Translations under genes and position numbers: made by a program
Assembly (NCBI RefSeq): GCF_004208415.1
Contig: NZ_CP035758.1
Coordinates: 744,001-808,000 of the forward strand
DNA length: 64,000 nucleotides
Direction: 5' to 3'
From: Ktedonosporobacter rubrisoli
GTDB taxonomy: Bacteria > Chloroflexota > Ktedonobacteria > Ktedonobacterales > Ktedonobacteraceae
The notes under the pieces: model-generated
What the model was told of the DNA's origin: nothing
What the model saw: only the letters and a program-made list of their open reading frames with translations
The model's database searches: none
Shown: piece after piece, positions 1 through 8,015 of the stretch
How positions within the stretch are numbered: the first letter of the stretch is position 1
How the letters are laid out: every line of letters starts with the position of its first letter

Positions 1-299
1 CTTAGCACTCTCTCAAGCAGCTCCTCTTGTTGCTGCGACCGTAGGCGCTCGTCGATCTGGCCAAGCACTACAGTTCCTTTACCCGCGCGACTCTCTATGA
101 AGCCCATCCTCTGCAGCTCTTTATAGGCTCTGGCAATGGTGCTGGAGGCAATCGACAATTCGTTGGCCAGCTCGCGCACCGATGGAAGCGTGTCGCCCGG
201 TGAGAGCATACCAACTTCTAGGGCGTGCAGGATCTGCTCCACCAATTGCACGTAAATCGGAACGTTGCTACGTATATTGACCTGTAATAAGGTTACCAT
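1..299 (-). CDS. GntR-family transcriptional regulator (3' end outside window)
   Basis: A reading frame opens with ATG at 299 and stays open to the left edge, so only the N-terminal 99 residues are visible. The protein begins MVTLLQVNIRSNVPIYVQLV and continues with the classic GntR winged-helix pattern: GDTLPSVRELANEL, then a recognition helix around STIARAYKELQRMG, then the wing FIESRAGKGTVV. The short lead-in before the winged helix fits the YtrA subfamily, whose members are about 120-130 residues and often control a neighbouring ABC transporter; such a partner would lie outside the window. The Shine-Dalgarno sequence is weak (AAAAAG). DNA-binding function is confident from the motif; ligand and targets are unknown. 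Confidence 0.85.
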   Translation of the reverse strand, partial: MVTLLQVNIRSNVPIYVQLVEQILHALEVGMLSPGDTLPSVRELANELSIASSTIARAYKELQRMGFIESRAGKGTVVLGQIDERLRSQQQEELLERVL

Positions 300-948
300 C
301 TTTTTGTCTTCGTCTGTTAATGTATCATAACATTGACACAGTTGATATAATACAAGAAAGAAAACAGAGTGTCAAGGGCAAGCCACCTGAAAAACAATTG
401 AAATAGCCAGTCTTGCTCCTCTTGAGAAAGTTGCTAGCTGCGAGGCTTCTTCATCGAAGCAGATAAGGGCAGGATAGCTAGAGGAAAGCTTTGTGTTTAT
501 GGCTAGTGCTGCAATTCTGCTCCCAGCATGGATAAGCTTCGCTTCACGCTTGAAGGAAAAGCAGAAAAAATTTGGACAATAAAAGGCTTGACTTTTACTC
601 TATTTCATATTAAAGTTGTTTTTAACAAGGTTAGATTTTTGAATGCTGTTAGAAAAGGGCCGGAGCAATACCCGGAATATGAAAAAGCTGGCCAGGCAGC
701 AAGGGCTCAAAGAGGCTGTAAACATTCTGGCATAAGGGTTTCATTTGCCTTTTATCTAACTTCGTTAAATTTTTGATATGCGTTAGGTTTCCCGTTTTGA
801 AGGAAAAGCCAGAAAAGAACGCGCGGCACAACTGCTTCGCGGGCTCATCTCCTCTTATTTCGGCAAGCAGCTGAATTTGTTTGAGGTGAACGCACGGATG
901 GCATCTCTCAGTGACGGGGAAATAGTGGCAACAAGGAGGATCGCCACC
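300..948. other. AT-rich intergenic region without a credible gene
   Basis: About 650 bases separate the GntR start from the cupin start. No open frame here looks coding. A short near-identical segment occurs twice (550-568 and 797-816, core TTGAAGGAAAAG followed by CAGAAAA), possibly a small duplication. The AT-rich stretch 301-360 probably carries the GntR promoter, but no unambiguous -35/-10 pair could be assigned. Confidence 0.4.
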
Positions 949-1506
949 ATGACCTTTAATTATACCGCTCCGCATAATGGAACACCCACGCCCGGGGCCA
1001 ACCCTGATGGCTACATGCTCAAACCTGACGAGGGGTCTATGACCTGGTTTGTCGGCGCGCTGCTCACGTTCAAAGCCAAGGCAGCCGACACTCATGGAGT
1101 CTTGACCTTCTTCCAATGCGATGTGCCCTACGGCTGGCAAGCTCCTGTGCATAAACACGCCAACGAAAGCGAGCTCTTCTACATTACCGAGGGCGAATGG
1201 GAGATCTTTGTCAATGACACGGTTCACCTCGTGACTCCTGGTTGTACAGTCTGGATTCCGCAGAACACAGCTCATTCGATCTTTGTGCGCTCCAAGCGCG
1301 GAAGGGGATACTGTGTAATAACGCCGGCCGGCTTCGAGAAGTTCTTCGAAGACGCGGGTGAACCGGCCACCGCACCCAGCATGCCTACCCATCCAACACA
1401 CATGCCTTCTCCCGAGGAACTGCTCGAAGTGGGAAAAGAAATGGGTTGGGTCCTGGTTGATCCCTCGCCGCGCCGTCTTGATGATCACGATCATCACGAG
1501 CACTAA
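949..1506 (+). CDS. cupin-domain protein (quercetin dioxygenase-like)
   Basis: A single-domain cupin of 185 residues. The frame is open from 877, but the ATG at 949 is chosen because it has a strong AAGGAGG nine bases upstream. The metal-binding cupin motif 1 is visible as PVHKHANESELFYITEGEWEI, and motif 2 as PGCTVWIPQNTAHSI. The C-terminus is a His/Asp-rich tail (DDHDHHEH) that may bind metal. Proteins of this size are usually annotated as quercetin 2,3-dioxygenase-like or sugar-binding cupins; the substrate cannot be read from sequence. It is followed directly by a hairpin terminator and appears monocistronic. Confidence 0.85.
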   Translation: MTFNYTAPHNGTPTPGANPDGYMLKPDEGSMTWFVGALLTFKAKAADTHGVLTFFQCDVPYGWQAPVHKHANESELFYITEGEWEIFVNDTVHLVTPGCTVWIPQNTAHSIFVRSKRGRGYCVITPAGFEKFFEDAGEPATAPSMPTHPTHMPSPEELLEVGKEMGWVLVDPSPRRLDDHDHHEH

Positions 1507-1529
1507 GAATTACGCAGTTCTACCTGTTG

Positions 1530-1562
1530 CGACCACGCTACCAAATCCGGTTGGCGTGGTCG
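1530..1562 (+). terminator. hairpin terminator after cupin gene
   Basis: CGACCACGC (1530-1538) pairs perfectly with GCGTGGTCG (1554-1562). Inside, ACC and GGT extend the stem after a one-base mismatch. It lies 23 bases after the cupin stop and is followed by a modest T-rich stretch. Confidence 0.7.
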
Positions 1563-1796
1563 TTTGGATTGCCTTCAGGGGATTGCAGAGGCTCAGACCT
1601 ATAACAGCTTATTCCTTATCCTAGAGGGCTGGTTTGCCCTCAGAAGACCTGGTTCCCCTGGGCGCTGATCCTTGCGCAGATAAACAGCAATGGTTGAGTT
1701 GGGATCAGCATCATCCGGATACAATCGGCAGAAGTTGACATCCTCAACGCATTTCTCCCTATTTATCATTCCTCCACAAGATTTATCTTGAAGCAT

Positions 1797-2780
1797 TTAG
1801 GAGGCTGTTGGAACGTACGCCAGATCCTTTAAGAAGGTAATCAATGCGTTCTTCAGCTCCTCTGGCCGTTCCGCTTGAGTCCAATGCCCACAACCTGGGA
1901 ACAGAAGCGGTTCTTTCAACTGCGGAGCAGCGGCAACCATATTGGCGACCACCTCCTGATAGCCCGGAAAACCAGTCACTACGTCCCGCTCTCCCATGAT
2001 GTAGAGCGCAGGCGTTAAAAGAGGTGCATTGTTCCAGGCACCCATCAGTTCCCAATTCAGCGGCGCAGCACGATACCAGTTGAGCCCTCCACGAAAGCCC
2101 GTCCGCTCGAATTGCTGCGCGGAATAGGCAAGATCCCTTTCTGTCAACCAATCAGGAAGCTTGTCAGGGTTGGATAGGGCATCGACAAAGCGCATCCCGC
2201 TCGGGAATACGCTAAATGCAGCGCTTACTCGCTCAGGTGCTTCTCCAGAAACCGTGTAGTACATCTTGCGCAAGAACAAACTTACGTCTTGCTCCATCTC
2301 TGCTTCGGCTTGCCCCGGCTGCAGAAAGTATTCTATATAGAATGTCCCGTCTGGAGGTGAGACCTTGAATAGATCGCCCTCCATACGTGGCCAGTAGGGG
2401 AAATTCAAAGCCACGACTCCACGTACCCGGTCAGGGCGCATCATCGCCAGATCCCAGGCCACAAGCGCTCCCCAGTCATGCCCTACTACGACCATCTGCT
2501 GTTCTCCTAGCGTATCTATCAGGCCCACGATATCACCCGCCAGATGCAATCGTGTATACTTCTCCGCGTCCTCTCCGGCGGAATCTGTCTGCCCGTATCC
2601 GCGCTGGTCAGGAGCCACGACATGGTAGCCAGCTTCAGCCAGAGCTACGATCTGGCGACGCCAGCTATACCAGCACTCAGGAAAGCCGTGCAGGAGCACG
2701 ACGAGTGGTCCCTGACCGGCTTCTGCGATGTGCATCCGAAGCCCATTAGCTTCAACAAATCGATGAGTAATTTCTGTCAT
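1797..2780 (-). CDS. alpha/beta hydrolase, epoxide-hydrolase-like
   Basis: A 327-residue alpha/beta-hydrolase-fold enzyme with the signature of soluble epoxide hydrolases. HGFPECWYSWRRQ carries the oxyanion-hole HGFPE motif (about residue 31). GHDWGALVAW gives the nucleophilic Asp (about residue 102) where esterases have Ser. The C-terminal region GCGHWTQAERPEE supplies the catalytic His. Family members open epoxides to diols; some act as haloalkane or fluoroacetate dehalogenases, so the substrate is open. The start has a good Shine-Dalgarno (TTAGGAGACGAGA then ATG). The gene stands alone between short intergenic regions. Confidence 0.88.
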   Translation of the reverse strand: MTEITHRFVEANGLRMHIAEAGQGPLVVLLHGFPECWYSWRRQIVALAEAGYHVVAPDQRGYGQTDSAGEDAEKYTRLHLAGDIVGLIDTLGEQQMVVVGHDWGALVAWDLAMMRPDRVRGVVALNFPYWPRMEGDLFKVSPPDGTFYIEYFLQPGQAEAEMEQDVSLFLRKMYYTVSGEAPERVSAAFSVFPSGMRFVDALSNPDKLPDWLTERDLAYSAQQFERTGFRGGLNWYRAAPLNWELMGAWNNAPLLTPALYIMGERDVVTGFPGYQEVVANMVAAAPQLKEPLLFPGCGHWTQAERPEELKNALITFLKDLAYVPTAS

Positions 2781-3121
2781 TCTCGTCTCCTAATTTATCA
2801 ATAACAAATTCGATCAAGCTTCTTTCCGCTCTGGCAATACCGAAGAAGTGCTTAAAATCGACCCAAGACGCAAGATTGAAAAAGGACGTTCCTCCGTTCC
2901 TTTGTCACTTCTTCTTCCCGTTGAAATGACTGACGAAGGCAGAAAGACGTGTCTGCTTCACATAGCGCTATGGTAACCCACTTGTTGCAGACAAACTAGG
3001 AAATTCTTGCGCAAACTTGAGTGAACCCTCATAGATCCAGGCTGTCACCTTTGCCCTGGACAGGCCCACTCCCCATAAAACTTCCAATCCTGGGAGAGCA
3101 GAGACACAGAGCCCTGATTGC
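2781..3121. other. intergenic region with a long-loop inverted repeat
   Basis: No coding signal was found in about 340 bases. GAAGAAGTG (2842-2850) is repeated in inverted orientation as CACTTCTTC (2906-2914) with a 55-base spacer. This could be a weak transcript end or chance. Confidence 0.35.
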
Positions 3122-4012
3122 TTACTCTTCATCATAAATTGGTGGTTCGCCCCAGCGAAACCAGGCACCCTGGGGGCGCTTAATTACATCCTTGCGTATA
3201 TAGAGATCCAGCTTGTAAACCGGCTTAGGCCCAATACGCATCAGCGTTAGTCCGCCGGACCAGGAAGCCTGTTCGCTATCCTTTAATGTCCAGGTATTCC
3301 AGGCCACAGGCTCTTCTAGCCCACGCTTATTAATCTGCCAACCGGCCTTTGTAAGCTGGGCCGAATAGTGCTCAAGAAGCCGGGAAAGTTCCATCTCTTC
3401 TTTTAGCTGGAACTTGTCAAGAAAAAAGGTATCATAATCGCTCAAAGATACATTTCCGCCAACCTGATTACCTGTTGGATGATATAGTACTGGCAGCAGA
3501 TTTTCTGTGATATGTGGAAGGTAGTCAGTTGTCCCCAGACGCAGCTCGATCTCAACTTGCGTGTCTGTTTTACCAGCTTTAGCGTTCACAGCCAGAAATG
3601 GGCCTTCTACAGTGCGCAAGAATGACAGTCTATTCTCGCTATCGTCTGAAATAGAGAGGGGTAACATCTTAGGAGAAGTGTCCACGCCTTTTTCCTTCAA
3701 GGCAGCCAGTAAAAGTTTTACGCGTTCCTGCCAGCCAGAGGCAAGCAGCGCCTCTTTGTAGAAATCAATGACCGCCTTCGGAGCGAGGGACGAATCGAAC
3801 ATGATCGAGATGCTTTGCCCTTGCAAAATTGTGCCGATGATACGCATGCCATCTGGAAACGGGATCTTCTCTGGTAGATCGTCAGGGATCTGGCCAGGCA
3901 GTATACGTCGTTCTGGCGTTCGCTCATCGTCGCCAAGGAAACGGGCCAGAAGTTGCTTGAACAGCTCTTCGCGCTCGTTCTCATCGAGAGCCCGTTTTAC
4001 ATTTTCATTCAT
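3122..4012 (-). CDS. conserved protein of unknown function with internal duplication
   Basis: A 296-residue protein I do not recognise. It has no signal peptide and no membrane segment. Residues 1-40 are charged and helical. Two stretches share a pattern of an acidic or aliphatic helix ending in Gly-Trp: AVIDFYKEALLASGWQE (about residues 80-96) and LLEHYSAQLTKAGWQ (about 205-225). Each lies near an extended segment rich in beta-formers, suggesting two copies of one small alpha/beta domain. The start is secure: GAGGAGG sits six bases before the ATG. It is monocistronic and faces away from the AraC gene. No function is assigned. Confidence 0.75.
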   Translation of the reverse strand: MNENVKRALDENEREELFKQLLARFLGDDERTPERRILPGQIPDDLPEKIPFPDGMRIIGTILQGQSISIMFDSSLAPKAVIDFYKEALLASGWQERVKLLLAALKEKGVDTSPKMLPLSISDDSENRLSFLRTVEGPFLAVNAKAGKTDTQVEIELRLGTTDYLPHITENLLPVLYHPTGNQVGGNVSLSDYDTFFLDKFQLKEEMELSRLLEHYSAQLTKAGWQINKRGLEEPVAWNTWTLKDSEQASWSGGLTLMRIGPKPVYKLDLYIRKDVIKRPQGAWFRWGEPPIYDEE

Positions 4013-4257
4013 ACTCTACCTCCTCAAAACAAGAACAATTTTTCTAAATCAGTTTGTATTCTAGCATAAGGTTGATAGAAGCACAACATACATAAAGCTT
4101 ATTTTTATATTTTATTAGTAACTGCCATAGTATGCTTGCCTGCCACCGGGCTGAAAAGCGCAAGTACTGAGAAGTTTTCACACAAACATTCAGCTATAAT
4201 AGGCTCATAAATGCTACATTCACCATACTGAAATGCCTGATATCCTGGAGGGAGAAT

Positions 4258-4971
4258 ATGGATTTTTTCGCGCAAGGCAGATTGTCGGACTCGCCCTATG
4301 TAGAGTCTGTCTGGCAAGGAGGCGCAGAGAAGGATACTTCTCTTATGTGTCCTGCCGATGGCCGCTGGACCTTGCATGTGGCAAAAACGCACAAAGTTGT
4401 ACATATGTCGATTGGAGGGCCTACGACGAAAGCTGTCCCTCTTACCCATTTTGAGGGGGTCGAGTGGCTGGCTATCAAGTTTAAACTTGGTGTGTTTCTG
4501 CGCGGGCTTTCTGCTCGCACCCTTCTCGATGAAGAGGCATCTCTGTCGCCAGCCTCAAAGAGTTACTTCTGGCTGGGTGGCTCTCGCTGGCAATTCCCTG
4601 ACTATGAGAACGCCGACACCTTTGTAGATTGGCTGGCTCGTGCCCAGGTCTTGCTCTATGACCCTATCGTCTCAGCAGTAGTAGAAGATAGGCCCAGCAA
4701 GATGCCTATTCGGACGCTACGCTATCGCTTTTTGCGCTCTACCGGCCTGAGCATCAGCAACATTCGCCAGATCGAACGTGCGCGCTATGCCACTGCCCTC
4801 CTGCAAGAGGGTATGACGATCCTCGACGTAGTTGAGCAGGCTGGCTATGCCGATCAGGCCCATCTGACCCGTTCGCTCAAACGCATTATGGGACAAACGC
4901 CAGCCCTGATGAGAGCTATGAGTAAGCCTGAATCCGTCCCTCATCCCTACGCGGCCCTGCTGGCAGACTGA
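4258..4971 (+). CDS. AraC-family transcriptional regulator
   Basis: A 237-residue regulator with an N-terminal sensor region (about 1-140, DUF6597-like in layout) and a C-terminal AraC-type helix-turn-helix. The DNA-binding part is seen in SISNIRQIERARYATALLQE, GMTILDVVEQAGYADQAHLT and RSLKRIMGQTPA, which match the two-helix AraC signature. The start follows GGAGGGAGAAT. It sits 140 bases upstream of, and co-directional with, an alpha/beta hydrolase, which is the likely target or partner. The effector is unknown. Confidence 0.85.
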   Translation: MDFFAQGRLSDSPYVESVWQGGAEKDTSLMCPADGRWTLHVAKTHKVVHMSIGGPTTKAVPLTHFEGVEWLAIKFKLGVFLRGLSARTLLDEEASLSPASKSYFWLGGSRWQFPDYENADTFVDWLARAQVLLYDPIVSAVVEDRPSKMPIRTLRYRFLRSTGLSISNIRQIERARYATALLQEGMTILDVVEQAGYADQAHLTRSLKRIMGQTPALMRAMSKPESVPHPYAALLAD

Positions 4972-5111
4972 GCAGATTATCGATTATGAATCGCAAAAAT
5001 TTTGCCGTTTACTTCAAGACAAACCCTCCATCCTAAGCTATGCTTCAGGCGTCCTGGTAATTCTCGTACATAACCAGGCTATAACTGAATTAGATCCAGG
5101 AGGGTTTTAAC

Positions 5112-5903
5112 ATGGCAGAAAACACAAAGTCCAATCCACAGGCCGCGTCCAGGGGCAACTATGCACAGATTAACGGCCTCAATATGTATTATGAGATCCA
5201 TGGCGAGGGAGAACCTCTGCTCATACTTCATGGAGGATTTGCCACCATCGGCATGTTCTTCAATGTTTTGCCCAGGCTGTCGGCGGGCCGCCAAGTCATT
5301 GCCGTTGAACTGCAAGGCCATGGACACACGGCTGATATCGAACGGGATCTGCGCTTTGAATACATAGCCGACGATATCGCAGCGTTACTGAAGCACCTTA
5401 GCATTAAGCAAACTGACGTTTTTGGCTATAGTTTTGGAGGCACTGTCGCCCTGTACCTGGCGGCACAGCACCCTCAACTGGTGCGCAAGCTCGCCCTCGC
5501 CTCAGCAGTCTATAGCCCCGAAGGCTATCTCCCAGACATATTGGAAGGCTTGCGTCACGCCACTCCTGATGGCTTTCCACCCATTATGCGCGAGGAGTAT
5601 GAGCGTGTCGCTCCTGACCCGCAGGGCTGGCCTCGCCTCATCGCCAAAGCGGCAAACCAGATCTCTGCCTGGCAAGGGCTACGACCCGAGGAAGTGCAAG
5701 CTATCAAGGCCCCGGCCCTGGTACTCGTTGCCGATGGCGATATCATTCGCCACGAACACACTCAGGAGTTGTCCCGTCTCCTCCAAGCTAATCTTGTCGT
5801 GCTCTCCAACAGCGATCATGCATCATATATGGTTGCTAGCTCAGAGGAATTGCTTGCGCATTTGAGCTCATTCCTCAACGCACCCGTGCAAGAGGGAAAG
5901 TGA
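5112..5903 (+). CDS. alpha/beta hydrolase
   Basis: A 263-residue serine alpha/beta hydrolase. LLILHGGFATIG forms the oxyanion region, GYSFGGTVALYLA carries the nucleophile Ser in G-x-S-x-G (about residue 108), ALVLVADGDIIRHEH has the acid, and SDHASYM has the catalytic His. It lacks a lid typical of haloperoxidases but is otherwise close to the general esterase/peroxidase-like group. The start follows AGGAGGG. It is probably controlled by the AraC regulator just upstream. Substrate unknown. Confidence 0.87.
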   Translation: MAENTKSNPQAASRGNYAQINGLNMYYEIHGEGEPLLILHGGFATIGMFFNVLPRLSAGRQVIAVELQGHGHTADIERDLRFEYIADDIAALLKHLSIKQTDVFGYSFGGTVALYLAAQHPQLVRKLALASAVYSPEGYLPDILEGLRHATPDGFPPIMREEYERVAPDPQGWPRLIAKAANQISAWQGLRPEEVQAIKAPALVLVADGDIIRHEHTQELSRLLQANLVVLSNSDHASYMVASSEELLAHLSSFLNAPVQEGK

Positions 5904-5954
5904 GAAGTGTAGGCACACGGCAAAGCTAATTGTTAGGTAAAGGAGAACCTCTTT

Positions 5955-6623
5955 TTACTCCCATGTACCCATTTCTTTAAGAAGCGCGCTTCTCAGACGA
6001 TAATAGTATGTTGCGATCTGCCTGGGAGGGTAGGGGCTTTCCTGCTCCAACCACCAGGTGATCGTATCGATGAGTTGTGCCGCCAGCAGCGTTGGCACTA
6101 ATCCATCGGCAAAGGCGCAGATTTTCGCGATGGAGGGTTGATTGATGGTAACAGTTATCTCCTGGAGGTTGTACTGTATGCCTTCGGCGAGAGAGGCGCG
6201 CCACGTGCCCACAAACCAGGAGCTCCCTTTTTTCCCCAGGAGCGCGCGATAAAACCTTTGATGCTCTGCAATCTGGGCAAAGAAGCTAATCCACGCTTCG
6301 GGAACCGGCCGCGCGTCAGCTGATGAGAAGAGTTCGGCCCAGGGGTTCAGGGGAGGATGATAGGCAAAATGAGAAAGAACCTCTCGATACTTTGGCGCGA
6401 TAGCCTCGTGCAAACTGACCATAGTTTCGGCAAAGATCTGCTCGACCAGATCATATTTATCCTGATAATAGCGATAGAAAGCTGTCCGGCTGACCATGGC
6501 GCGCTGCGCAATTTCCTCGACTGTGAGCCCATCGAACCCGCGCTCTTCGATCAAAGTGATCAAGGCTTCCCGCAGTAGTTTGCGCGTTCGCTTCACGCGC
6601 AAATCATTGGCATTCTGAGACAT
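5955..6623 (-). CDS. TetR/AcrR-family transcriptional regulator
   Basis: A 222-residue TetR-type repressor. The frame is open from 6680 but the ATG at 6623 is chosen because AAGGGGGAG precedes it by a few bases. The helix-turn-helix is seen in LTVEEIAQRAMVSRTAFYRY followed by YQDKYDLVEQIF. The C-terminal helical region resembles the TetR_C_33 layout. It is transcribed away from the luciferase-like oxidoreductase gene at 6796, sharing a 172-base divergent promoter region that contains the imperfect dyad GTTACAT-ATGTTGC; regulation of that neighbour is likely but inferred. Confidence 0.88.
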   Translation of the reverse strand: MSQNANDLRVKRTRKLLREALITLIEERGFDGLTVEEIAQRAMVSRTAFYRYYQDKYDLVEQIFAETMVSLHEAIAPKYREVLSHFAYHPPLNPWAELFSSADARPVPEAWISFFAQIAEHQRFYRALLGKKGSSWFVGTWRASLAEGIQYNLQEITVTINQPSIAKICAFADGLVPTLLAAQLIDTITWWLEQESPYPPRQIATYYYRLRSALLKEMGTWE

Positions 6624-6795
6624 TTTCTCCCCCTTTGTTACATATGTTGCATTTCTGCCCGATTGCTCTTCGTTTCCCATCCGCGCAAATCTAGACTAGA
6701 AAAGAGGCAGGCAGTTCTGCAGGAGTGTTTATGCACAGCAATTGTTCCCTGTCGCTTATTGTACGAACAGCTTATTGAAAAGAAAGAATTCACGA

Positions 6796-7830
6796 ATGAA
6801 GTACGGAATACAGGTTCCCCAGGGATGGCCGATGCTCACCGATCTCCAGGAGCCTGCAGTTGCCTATGAGCTTATGGTCCACACGGCGCAAACGGCAGAA
6901 GAATGCGGTTATGAGACGCTCTGGCTGGCGGATCACTTGATGCCAACTACACCCCATCAATTGTTCAACTTTGAGTGCTGGACCAGTACTGCAGCTCTGG
7001 CGCGCGATACCAAACGGATACGCCTTTGTCAGGAAGGGACCTGCCAGGGATATCGCAATCCGGCCCTTCTCGCTAAGATGGCCAGCACAGTCGATGTGCT
7101 CTCACATGGTCGCCTGACGCTGGGAATTGCCGCTGGGGAGCCCGAAAGCGCATTCCAGGCCTTTGGCTACGAGACCGCAGAAGCGCCCACGCGCTTGCAG
7201 CAGCTAGAGGAAGCTGTCAAGATCATTCTGGCCATGTGGCAAGAGGAAACTGTAACCTTTTTTGGCCACCACTATCAGGCGCACGGGGCAATAAACGAGC
7301 CAAAGGGCGTGCAGAAACCGCACATTCCCTTGCTCATCGCCGGTGATGAAGCACGGGTAACGCTCAAACTTGTAGCGGAGTATGCTAATGCCTGCCTGCT
7401 AGGTCCCGTTGACTTTAGCACACTTGAGCAGAAGCTGACCATCCTCAAACAGCATTGTGCTACAGTGGGACGTGACTTTGCAAGTATCTGGCGTGTAGCG
7501 ACGGTCTTCTGTGCCATAGGTGAGACAGATGAACTGGCAATTGCTTCATTCTCCACGGCCTGGAAAGATCATCTGCAGGCCACAAAAGGCTTTATGGACA
7601 TGTTCGCGGGAACCAGCCCTACCTTCCTTGCCCTGAGCCAGTGGTTTGGGGCTATTCTTGCAGGCGATGCGGCCGGTGCTAAAAGTCAGGGGCTAATTGG
7701 CAGTCCTGAGACGATTCGTGAGCGCCTGGCGATTTACGAAGCGCTGGGGATACAGGAACTACGCCTCATTTTCCCCGATGCGGCCCATCTTTTATCCATT
7801 CGCCACTTTGCCAAAGAGTTCATCTCCTAA
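6796..7830 (+). CDS. LLM-class (luciferase-like, F420-type) oxidoreductase
   Basis: A 344-residue TIM-barrel monooxygenase/dehydrogenase of the bacterial luciferase superfamily. Diagnostic stretches are ETLWLADHLMPTT near the start, a central LAKMASTVDVLSHGRLTLGI, then GAGEPE-like AAGEPESAFQAFG, and PHIPLLIAGDEARVTLKLVA. Members use FMN or cofactor F420; Chloroflexota copies are commonly annotated as F420-dependent. The ATG at 6796 begins the conserved strand MKYGIQVPQG; the upstream extension to 6742 has no homologous look. Divergent TetR at 6623 is the probable regulator. Confidence 0.85.
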   Translation: MKYGIQVPQGWPMLTDLQEPAVAYELMVHTAQTAEECGYETLWLADHLMPTTPHQLFNFECWTSTAALARDTKRIRLCQEGTCQGYRNPALLAKMASTVDVLSHGRLTLGIAAGEPESAFQAFGYETAEAPTRLQQLEEAVKIILAMWQEETVTFFGHHYQAHGAINEPKGVQKPHIPLLIAGDEARVTLKLVAEYANACLLGPVDFSTLEQKLTILKQHCATVGRDFASIWRVATVFCAIGETDELAIASFSTAWKDHLQATKGFMDMFAGTSPTFLALSQWFGAILAGDAAGAKSQGLIGSPETIRERLAIYEALGIQELRLIFPDAAHLLSIRHFAKEFIS

Positions 7831-7837
7831 GCACAAC

Positions 7838-7923
7838 TCTCGAAGTCCAGGGATGCGGGCCAATCGCTCTCATTTCCGAGACTTCGAGACAACGCAGAAA
7901 CGCAGCAAAGGGCCATAAGGCCC
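7838..7923. terminator. two stem-loops between convergent genes
   Basis: TCTCGAAGTC (7838-7847) pairs perfectly with GACTTCGAGA (7880-7889). Downstream, GGGCC ataa GGCCC (7910-7923) forms a tight second hairpin. They lie between the oxidoreductase stop and the convergent PQQ-propeller gene, so they probably end transcription on one or both strands. Confidence 0.55.
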
Positions 7924-8015
7924 TCTGCCCGCCACAGACTTTGCTCGCTCTGAGCGGTGGAAGCTCAGGATGGACTGCGCTCCACTACACTCTTGGCTTT
8001 ATCCAAACTACTCGA

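Noticed and set aside
649..1503. A 284-codon open frame antisense to the cupin gene
   Set aside because: It covers the complementary strand of a clear cupin gene, has no recognisable motif and no ribosome site; its openness follows from codon bias of the real gene.
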